The notes below the pieces were generated by a model, which saw only the letters and a list, made by a program, of their open reading frames with translations, was not told the DNA's origin and did no database searches. A DNA stretch of 64,000 nt from Anticarsia gemmatalis (taxonomy: Eukaryota; Arthropoda; Insecta; Lepidoptera; Erebidae), in the NCBI RefSeq assembly GCF_050436995.1, contig NC_134745.1, forward strand, positions 10,106,001 to 10,170,000, in the 5' to 3' direction. Position numbers and translations under genes: made by a program. This document shows, one piece after another, positions 55,164-64,000 of this stretch (positions are counted from its first letter, which is position 1; each line of letters starts with the position of its first letter).

Positions 55164-58100
55164 GTAAGAAATAACATAATATTACATAAAATTAATTTAA
55201 GAAATAAAACAGATAGACAATAATAATAATTGACACGTGTCGACTTTATAATTTAGTAAATCGAGAACAAAATAAATGCTGAAAACACAAAAACAAAGCT
55301 TTATATTAACATTCATTTTTTTACTTATTATTCATTAGCAGATGTTTGGATTCTCGAAAATGTGATTATAAAAGGCATGTTTTGTGATGTGTGTCGACAA
55401 GCCCCCGCATCTGACGCGCGTCACGTCTATGCATGATGCATATAAAAGTAAGGTTAATATGGAAGAGAATGTAAACCGGTCGGCCGGTTTGACAACTTTA
55501 TGTAGATTTGAACGTAGAGCTCAAACAGCCTAGACATACCAAGGAATTATGGTAAAAGAAAACCCATTGTTATCTAATTAAGATAATAAATTATTATTTA
55601 TTGTTATTGTCTTGCCGTTAATTGTAGTTAAGCCTTGAAATATTATGAATGCAGAGTTAAAGAATCAGGTTTTGAAACCTGTTAAGTAAAGACTTGGTAC
55701 TCAAGGCATCGCAAGTAGATTTTTTTACATGAATCTGTAAATACTTAAGTTAAAAATGCTTAGTAGAACTATGCATTTTTAACATTTTAAATTGCTTTGC
55801 TCATATTTAAGTAGGTAAAGTAATATAGTAGTTACTAATCAATTATTCAATGAACACATTATTTAGTTACACGAATTATGCATTAAAATCTCGTTAACTG
55901 CATTATTTTAAACAGCAATGTCGATGATACTTAACTTGATTTTTTTTAACAAATATAATCTTTTGGGTTATTTTGGACCCCAATAAAAGATAGAGTAAGT
56001 CATATTTTTCTAGGGCTGACGAGTCATTATGTTTTCAGCAGTTTCAACAATGAGCTGGGGATAAGTAGTTATATTAAAATTCAGTTGCTCCGAACTCAAA
56101 GTTAATCCGTTTGAAAACAAAAACATGCGTCAAACAAAGAGCAATATGTTACAAAAACCTTGTTATTTTTATCCTTGTATTGTAAGCGTGTGGTAATGTC
56201 ATGTGTTGTGACGTCATCATGGTATTCCATACATCAAACCTTGGCACGCCTTCGAGCCAATGTCACACCGATTTTCATATACGAGCCTCAATTTTAAACC
56301 AATTTAGTCATTATTCAACATGTACATAAGACCTTTTATACTATGTATAGCTTTTCTAAATTATTTTAGATAAATGACTTGCGAATGCAATAGATGTTCT
56401 TTGTCAAGACCAGTTGCCAATGACGTAATATATTCAAATACTTTATATTCAGGCAACCACAAAATAGTTTGTTTCCGCGTATGAACCCGTTTCGTTAATG
56501 TTTTCTTGGTTCGAAACTAATGAGTTTATCTGTATTTAATCGCTTGTTTATAAAAACTGGCAAATTCTGCAAGTTCATAGTGTATCGAGAGGTTAACAGG
56601 CAAAATTATAATTGACTACAAGCATCTTTATACCTAACTGCGGCTTAAAATTGTTTAAAGTCAGACCTTGGCACGAGTCCGAATCGAATAAAATTCAGAC
56701 ATATCCTTATGATTCAATGCCGAGTTGTAAGCAGGAATATTCAAACTATTTCCTTTAGCAGTTGTATCAATCACCAATTTAACTACGCAGTTAACCGAAA
56801 TAAACATTGATAAAGTGTAACTTAAACGAATAATCATAAAAATTCAATGCCATGTTTCTACTGAGGTCATAACTAATGTGCCACGAGAGTCGTGAGCTAA
56901 TATCAAAATAAACAAACAAGTTCTATTCCACAATAGATCAAGCGTACAAAAATAACAGTGTGAAAGAGCCAATGAAGAGTTTTTAGTATACCGTACAGTT
57001 TTTACGTCGCGATGTTTCTGGAACCCAACGTATTTATAACATCTGGCATTGAATACACCTTACTGCAATACGCGCTCACAATTTTGGTCAATAGAAAATG
57101 CTAGAAAAAAACACATACAAGATTAATGAATTGCGTCAATACTAGCAGACCCACGCGGTTCCGCTCGATGTTAAAAGTAATGTCCCTTTTTAACCCGTTC
57201 GGTATAATTTTTTGTAAAAACAATTGCCTGTAGCACGACCATAGGTGTTCAACAATCTTCATAATAGATTTTTACTGTCGACTGGCGTGGTAACACTCTG
57301 AATAGACGGACAATATTTCGCATTTATAATATTAGGTAGTACGAAGGTATAGATTTGTAGAGTCGTATTTCACACCCAAGATTGTGACAGAGTGATTCAA
57401 TCCTATGCCTATTCAGAAGGGCTATATACTATGGCTTATTCAGTTGCCACATCGAATGCTTTCTATGAATTGACCTGCGTCAATAGTTCGTGTAGTATTT
57501 TCAGCTTGTATCGAAACTGTTCCCTTTGCATGAACACACCGCATTATTGCCTAATCTCACTAATCGTTCACCGATAAATTAGTGCAATTGGCAATGTATC
57601 AGTGTTTTCAGTACTTTATGATCAACATCATCGATATTATCATAACAAGTCAATGTACTTCCCCGTCCATAAGCATCAGGTTTTTAACAACATCGACCAT
57701 GAGACTCCGTAAAAGTTATTTCAAAACTACCGGCTCATTGTTCCACGTTTGTACAGCCGGAGTTATCATCAGTTCGTTATAATATAGGAAATGAATTTAA
57801 TACATTTGCATAAACATTCAAAACAGGGGACAATCTGGGACAGTCTATTCGAGCATAATGTTTAGAGAACTGACTACGTGGCCCCGGTCAGGTAGCTAGT
57901 CCCGAATTGTCCCGTGAATTAGACAATAGTGTTGTCTCACTCACTCGTTGTAGTACGAAATCCATTGTGTGTAAACATTCAAGACATTCCCGTTACTGTT
58001 TTTTGCCGAGTATTTCACGCTGCGCAATGCATTAAGCAATTACTTGCACAGCAATCATTCCGTTAAGTCGTTCAGTCGTGTACTTCACTTGAAATCAATT

Positions 58101-58489
58101 AAATTATGTTTACAAGTTTTGCGTTTTCGTATACTTAATTACAAACGTACTCAATTGAGAATTTAAATTAAGAATAACTAAAGACTATTTGCATTTTAAT
58201 ATAATGTAAACACGAGTCAATTATTCGTGTATTCATTTCAAGTTTTAAAAGCAGAATTTAAAACACATTATTCCATAGATAGCGCTACTAATTAACCGTT
58301 ATTGCGCACTAATAACTCTGCTATCAGAGTCCCAACATAGCACTATCAGTGGTTAAGTAATCTGGGCCAACTGTTCATTGTAAGAACATTTTTTACATGA
58401 TATAACTTCAAATTTGTCATTGCAGGTAACCAGTTCGGGGGTCTGCAGAGGCAAACAAGCAAGAGCAACGAAGAATACCTTTGGATGAT
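55019..58489 (+). CDS. 5' part of an unrecognised gene (two coding exons seen; continues beyond window)
   Basis: Exon 1 is 55019-55163: ATG in a good context (AAACATGG), 48 codons, donor CAAG|gtaaga. Exon 2 is 58426-58489: acceptor ttgtcattgcag, donor GAT|gtaaga, frame preserved. The peptide begins MDSANKDSSKTRNTSQGS, is rich in Ser, Thr, Asn and Gln with a YNPWSLF motif, and the second exon ends SKSNEEYLWM. I do not recognise the family. A disordered N-terminal leader of a larger protein is the simplest reading. Exon 1 is well supported by start context and CpG-rich upstream DNA; exon 2 rests on phase-matched splice sites. Confidence 0.6.
55164..58425 (+). other. Intron of the unrecognised gene
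   Basis: A 3.26-kb GT-AG intron, AT-rich. It holds a Helitron-like copy at 57142-57340. A short CpG-rich stretch at 55390-55430 has no other sign of function. Confidence 0.55.
57142..57340 (-). mobile_element. Helitron-like copy
   Basis: On the minus strand a TAATATTATAAATGCGAAA 5' segment leads to GAGCGGAACCGCGTGGGTCT and GCTAG before T. The hairpin is shorter (GCGG/CCGC) than in the other copies and the exact 5' base is unclear. Confidence 0.55.
58426..58489 (+). CDS. Unrecognised gene, second coding exon
   Basis: 64 nt. G|GT gives Gly, then NQFGGLQRQTSKSNEEYLWM, with two bases of the next codon before gtaaga. The pyrimidine-rich acceptor and strong donor support it. Confidence 0.6.
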
Positions 58490-60999
58490 GTAAGATATCG
58501 TTTACTTGAGTTACATTTTTACGTTTTTGGGTCGTTTTGACACACTTCTGGTTGGAGCAAGAAGTCGTTACCGTAACTGTCCTTGCCGGTAATATTGGCT
58601 TTTGTTTTTATGTATCGGACTTGCCGCATATGGTACTTAGTGACACAACGAACTAGAGGGCTTTGGCAATATTGGCATAGCAATTTTGATCATAGTCTTT
58701 ATCTCATTATCTCACTTTTTTTTAGTTTCATTAATAAAATAGATATGACTAAAATTAGGTCAATCAAAATTTATAGAAACAAACGCTATGCCGTACAGGA
58801 TATTTATTTAAGTTTCCATACTAATAAGTCAGTATTTGAAATATTTATACTTATATTTGTACGCAATTAATAGAAAATCCCGGAGTTGGAATATCGCCAA
58901 TGAACAAAACGGTTGTCCAAATATGAAAAGCATTTCGTATTAATAGATCGATTGCTGAAACGCTTTATGAATGAACATTGGTTGACCAAACTATACATGC
59001 CTACATACTACGCCGTATAATAACCCACTATTAGCTTGTTACTGTTTAAATCTGTTCAAGGCCTGCCGTGTTACCCAACCATGGTCCGATATGTTATAAA
59101 ACTCGCGAGATCTTTGAAAGTAATATCAACTTGTTGTATGTTATGTATAAATAAATATACATATTTTAGTAGGCCTGTTATTACCTGAAGGAATTTTGTA
59201 TTACACAAATATTTCTAGTTATTTTGGGTCTTGTGAGAAGCTAATATTATTATTTTCTCTACTTAACCTAATTACTGTTAATGTCTGAGATAGTTGACAA
59301 TCTATTTTTAGCTCGCTATGCCATCTTTATCTTAATAAAAATATGGTGTGTTGATAGTAAAAAACTTGGTTTAAAATTATTTCAAGATACGGTCCCATTT
59401 TAAGATTTAAGAAAATTCTTAACAGACTGCAGTTTCATCTAAACTTCGACGGCAATTTGTGAAAAGCAAGCCCTTTGAAGAGCCCTTCAATGATATTAGG
59501 CAGTGAAGGCATATCTTTTTACAATGCTATAAAGGAACGGATGCAAGCATAGTTTGCCTCTGCCATATCCCTTCACACGACCTTAGTACGAGTGGGTAAC
59601 CAGTTTATCTGGTCTAAGTCACTTAATCTCCATAATGTACCAATTTATACGAGGTTTTCACAATCGTAAACTTATATTTATGGAGTGCAGAGACGCAAGA
59701 ACTACATTTAGGGAGCGGAGTAGGATATAGCGTTGAGATAAACGGATGTGGCCGGATTCTGGACGAAGACGAGGCTCTTGTATTTTTAAAAACCAAGGCA
59801 CTGGAAAGGTTCCTTATTGGAACAGACTAAAAAGACCACTGCATGGCCAAACCATCAAGTTTGAGTTTAGCTCTGTTATAATGAAAACTGCAGGATGGCA
59901 GTCTTGGCAGGTCGATTATGGTAGAAAACTTGTATTTACAAGGATTTCCAAGTAAAGCTCCAGAGAAGATGAAGAACTCTTAGCTAAAAGAGAGTTTTAA
60001 CAATCTTATATCGCCTAGCCTTTGGTAAAGTTTGGTATCTTTTTTATGACGTGGATCTTAAATGAGAGTACATAGGTATCTAATATATTTTTTTCTTGAT
60101 GATCTTCAATGTGGTAATATTCTTTGTGGTTACCATATTTACATAAGTCTGGTTTTCATGCATGCGTGTGCATATCGCTAATGTACTTATAATCGAAGAC
60201 ATAACCTCAATTGAAGCCGGTTCGTCTTATGTAAACGACAATGACCAAGTTGATAACATTTTTCACTGTTTGCAAACAGGTACCTTTTGTATTATGCGTG
60301 TACTGAACGCCATATGGTGCTTCTGGGTGCCCTCTTTTACTTGAACTCATATACTGAATACTCGCAATCTATATAAAAAAGTGGAAGTTTTAAATTAATA
60401 TTGTTAGTGTACGGACGTTTAGCAAATAGACGTAGATCATGTACTGGTTTAAAAAACATCTTATGGTACGATAAAAGGATTTTAAATTGGAAGTCTAGTT
60501 GAGATATGTATGTATACTTCTTGAATTTACATATGAATAATCAGTGTAGTTTTAAAACGTGTTATTAGATTTTGTGGATAAAAATCACAGCGGAAATGTA
60601 TACGCAGCATTGGTCAGCAATTTGAATTATTGCTTAGTTCATGGTTGGTACGTAATATACTCATTAAAAGCAAATTTACCAACATTGTCAGAAATATACC
60701 TACCTGTTCATCGCACTTGTTATCTATTTACCTATTCAAAGTGTTAAATCTCGTGCAAAGAAACGGTTTTATCCCCTGAATTAAAACGAATCCTAATTCT
60801 GTTATCTTCAAACAAGACATTGAATGGTTTGCTATTATATCACGGAAATGGGTTTGGGATTAAATTAATATTAGAGCGATAATCCTTTATTAATGGCATC
60901 TATACTGAAGGGTAGTCTGACCCGAATATGAGCCAGCTGCGTCCCTCATAAATATTTCATCTTAAAGTAAACCGAAATGAAAAATCATGGCAAACGATT

Positions 61000-61380
61000 G
61001 CAAAAGACGAGCTTATTAGCAATAATGGTAGGTCTCGAAGGTCGTCCAGTTGCGGCTGCGAGGCATTTCTGCAGCCGATGCAGCGTCTCGCGCGCTCACA
61101 GACGTCTCCATATGTGGGAAGGAGAGGTAGAATGCCACCGGTCGGCTTCCCCTCTCGCTGATGTCGAAACCTTTGGTTGCATGCGCGAGCGCTGGGCGCC
61201 GAGCTCCGCGCGCCAACATTGACGACGCGCAAACGCCGCACGAACAGTTGGACCGCACAACATAAAGAATAGTGCTCCCGTTAAAAGTGACAGTGAAATG
61301 AGATAAGCACGTGCACGACCGTAGCGCCGGGAATACTACCTTCGCTGGCTCCGACTTCGGTTAGTGGCTGTGTTCCTTAT
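61000..61380 (+). promoter_or_regulatory. CpG-rich island, candidate alternative promoter or 5' UTR exon
   Basis: It is CpG-dense (CTGGGCGCCGAGCTCCGCGC, GACGACGCGCAAACGCCGCA) in otherwise AT-rich DNA. An initiator-like GAACAGTTGG follows at about 61238, and a possible donor TTCG|gttagt at 61360. Overlapping open frames on both strands (up to 94 codons) follow from composition. A promoter for a downstream isoform is inference; no strand is proven. Confidence 0.35.
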
Positions 61381-63239
61381 TCGTGCAAAAAATATGTTTA
61401 TAAGATGCATAATAATGATTTCCTTCTAATATAGTGCTGACTCACAAAGTTGGTTTCAAAACAAAGAAACATGGAATTATCGTCCGTAACGACACGTCGT
61501 TATAACCAGTTTGTGTGACGTATGGTAGTTTTTTTACCGGCAGCAGCTTAATCCGCTTTGTGTGAAGATATACATGAGTTCTGTATTCATTTATGAGTTG
61601 TCTATTGACTTAGAAGTACGTGTTTTGTGTTTGAATCTTATAAAATATGTGTAGTGTAATAAATGTTTATGTTTATCGGAATCATAGCTTCTAAAAATAG
61701 TGATACAACAAGGTAAATTTCAATGTAAATTATTATTATTTATTTCTGAACATGGCTGTTGCAATTCTACACCGGTTTGGAAACGTTTGCTAACGCATAT
61801 TCCTCATTCACGGGTGATATTTTCAAGGTAAAATCGATTTGTTTGTTGTTCTTGACATTATTTACGTTTGCTTCATGAGTTCATCTGTTAACGTTTGAAA
61901 TCAATATGCGTTCTAAAAATAAACGATTTAAGCGCATCGATCATGACTTTCAATTACGAGTTGGTGTGAGTTCGTGACAATATACACAACAATGAGTCAG
62001 TCGATCATATTAATTCCGTATCAGTAACTAATACGTGGGAATACAGCAGTTTTTAAATCATTTTACCTCAAGCAATAGATATTGGTGTTCATTGGCAGTA
62101 GATAATAAATAAGAATTCATTTTAAAGCATAATATCCGCTCATTATACTACAAACGACGCGTTTGAGTACAGGGCTTATCCTTAATTTACAGTTATAGCC
62201 ATAATAGGCTCTGCACTATGTTAACCTGATACGAATATATTAAGTGCTTACAGAAATATAGTACAAGATAATGAATACAGTAGGTTAATGACTTATTCCA
62301 AAACATAAGATGATTCTACGCCTAAAATGTACAAAGAACTAAAACTATTATCATTGTGTTTAAAAGAGCCATAAAATAAATAAAAAATATCAATCTACAT
62401 ATTTCATTTTGTGTTTTTCTTTTGTGTATATAGTTTAAATTAGCTTTTAATAAGTATTTTTAAAATAATAATAAGATATAAATATGAAAAATGTATAAGA
62501 TATTTAAAGCAATCCACAAAGAGTGTTCAAATTCAATCGTGTGAATGTTTCAAACATGGCTTCTTTCGATTCAGGACAATGAACTTTCGGCCGGCTCCTT
62601 AACATGTATATATCGTATATAAACATTCGTCTTTATTACTCACAAACATATTTAATTACTTTTTCCTGACTCGTTTTTATCATCGCTATATTTAGAAAAC
62701 ATCCATGTGATCCATGTTAAGATGGGACTTGTTAATTTGATAAAATAGCAAATTTTTGGGACAAAGAAATCTTCGGCGTCATATTTAACACGTTCATAAG
62801 ACATAATAATTATAGTTCATAAAGTCACTCTCACGAAGATCTAACAATAATCTCATCTAATAATGTGTTAAAATCTAAAGTGATAGATGTTCATTTATTT
62901 AAACATTCAGGCATATAATGGTCAGTCTGGTCGAAAAAAGCGTCATCTCATTTATCACAATTGAAAAATGTCGTAAAAACCCGCTGCGGATGCACATTTG
63001 ACCGCTAACGTTGACCCAAGCATCATTCTTCTGGTTTTTCACTAAGCTTATTATTTAAACATTATAAATAAAAATCGACAGCAGTCGACAATTTTTATAA
63101 TCGTTACGAAATACCTAAACACGATTATAAGAGATCTTAGCAGTGGATTTCATTTTGTCTTAAAAAACGAATGCATAAAATCCAGTTTTGTTCCTTACTT
63201 GGGACAAAAAAAGGCGCTTGCACCGATCTCTTATTTTGG

Positions 63240-63475
63240 CGAAGGTTATATTCCTATATACATAATATCACGCCTGTTATACTCGAAGGTGTAGACAGAG
63301 GTGTACGAAATACTCCCATATTTCGCCATTCATGTCATTCCCATTTTTATTGCTATTTACCAGGCATGTTATCGAACTCCGGCTACTTAAATTAGAAAAT
63401 ACCAACAGTACATTTCCAGACCTAGGAATCATACCTAAGGCCTTGTGATCCGCAGTTGATTACACTACACTATTC
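63240..63475 (+). repeat. Dispersed lepidopteran repeat
   Basis: ATATCACGCCTGTTATACTC, GGTGTAGACAGAGGTGTACG, TTTCGCCATTCATGT, TATCGAACTCCGGCTACTTA and CTTGTGATCCGCAGTTGATT appear in a fixed order that I recognise from other lepidopteran sequences. A 50-bp inverted piece is at 35722-35772. Confidence 0.55.
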
Positions 63476-64000
63476 GCTCATATTAAGCAATTATTGACAA
63501 AGTAATTATCATTTAAAACAACTACCAATAGCCGTCTATATATCTTTGCATACATTACTGTCCATCTCAATTCGCTTAGAGCAATATACTTAATTGTCTA
63601 TTTGTTTTCCGGTACTAATTAAGATATATCCTGTCGATCTTGACTCTTTTATCTAGATTAGACTTGTTTTAGATCTAGATTAATATCACACTATTGTCTT
63701 TACAGACAGACAGACGGTGTTACAGTTTAATCAAAGCCGATCGCTGTCGATTTCTCTTGTCTACATGTGTATGAATGGTTGTATGAGAAACTAATAATAC
63801 AATGACAATTAGAAACACCTTTAGTACCTAATGTGTTTGCAGAAGCATTTTAGCTGTACTATACATACATAAATAAATCATGTTATGCCTGAAGTGTAGG
63901 CAAGTATATGAATATTTACAGTCATAGTCCCGTCCCAAATTTCGGCCTTCTCTTCAGTAAGAATAAATATATTCAATAGCATTTTGTCGTATCGGCCGCG

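Larger units (their letters stand above)
58490..64000 (+). other. Probable large intron of the unrecognised gene
   Basis: It runs past the window edge. It contains the CpG-rich island at 61000-61380 and a dispersed repeat at 63240-63475. The 69-codon frame at 59746-59955 and the 95-codon frame at 58583-58870 show no recognisable domain or splice context. Confidence 0.45.

Noticed and set aside
60957..61241. Overlapping 94-, 80- and 81-codon frames on both strands
   Set aside because: They occur only because the CpG-rich island has few stop codons. There is no recognisable domain or conserved start.

Overview
The window is AT-rich nuclear DNA from an animal, almost certainly a moth or butterfly (Lepidoptera). 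Coding sequence is scarce and split into short exons with GT-AG boundaries. The non-coding part is full of short Helitrons that start 5'-TCTATACTAATAT or TCCATACTAATAT and end in a hairpin plus CTAG, a form I know from lepidopteran genomes. tRNA-derived SINEs and MITE-like inverted repeats are also common. I see no prokaryotic operon, CRISPR array, rRNA or stand-alone tRNA gene.

Region 1 (1-22,924, + strand) is the 3' part of a nicotinic acetylcholine receptor alpha subunit gene. Seven exons join in frame into 332 residues, running from the end of the ligand-binding domain (vicinal Cys-Cys loop) through M1, M2, M3, a long cytoplasmic loop and M4 to a stop at 22,787, with poly(A) signals just after. 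The gene starts before the window. One intron needs a GC donor. The introns, up to 8.9 kb, hold most of the Helitrons and MITEs.

Region 2 (about 22.9-51.8 kb) has no gene I can support. It holds SINEs, Helitrons, a GC-rich transposon with TTA target duplications (46,737-47,187), near-perfect palindromes and a decayed stretch that may be retrotransposon-derived.

Region 3 (51,820-54,386, - strand) is a complete six-exon gene for a 492-residue leucine-rich-repeat protein that I recognise as the TCTE1/DRC5 subunit of the axonemal nexin-dynein regulatory complex. In insects this would act mainly in sperm flagella and ciliated sensory neurons.

Region 4 (about 54.4-64 kb, + strand) begins with a compact divergent intergenic region of 632 bp. 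Then come two 5' coding exons (55,019-55,163 and 58,426-58,489) of a gene I do not recognise, whose remainder lies beyond the window. A CpG-rich island at about 61.0-61.4 kb inside its large intron may be an alternative promoter. The three genes are not functionally linked as far as the sequence shows.
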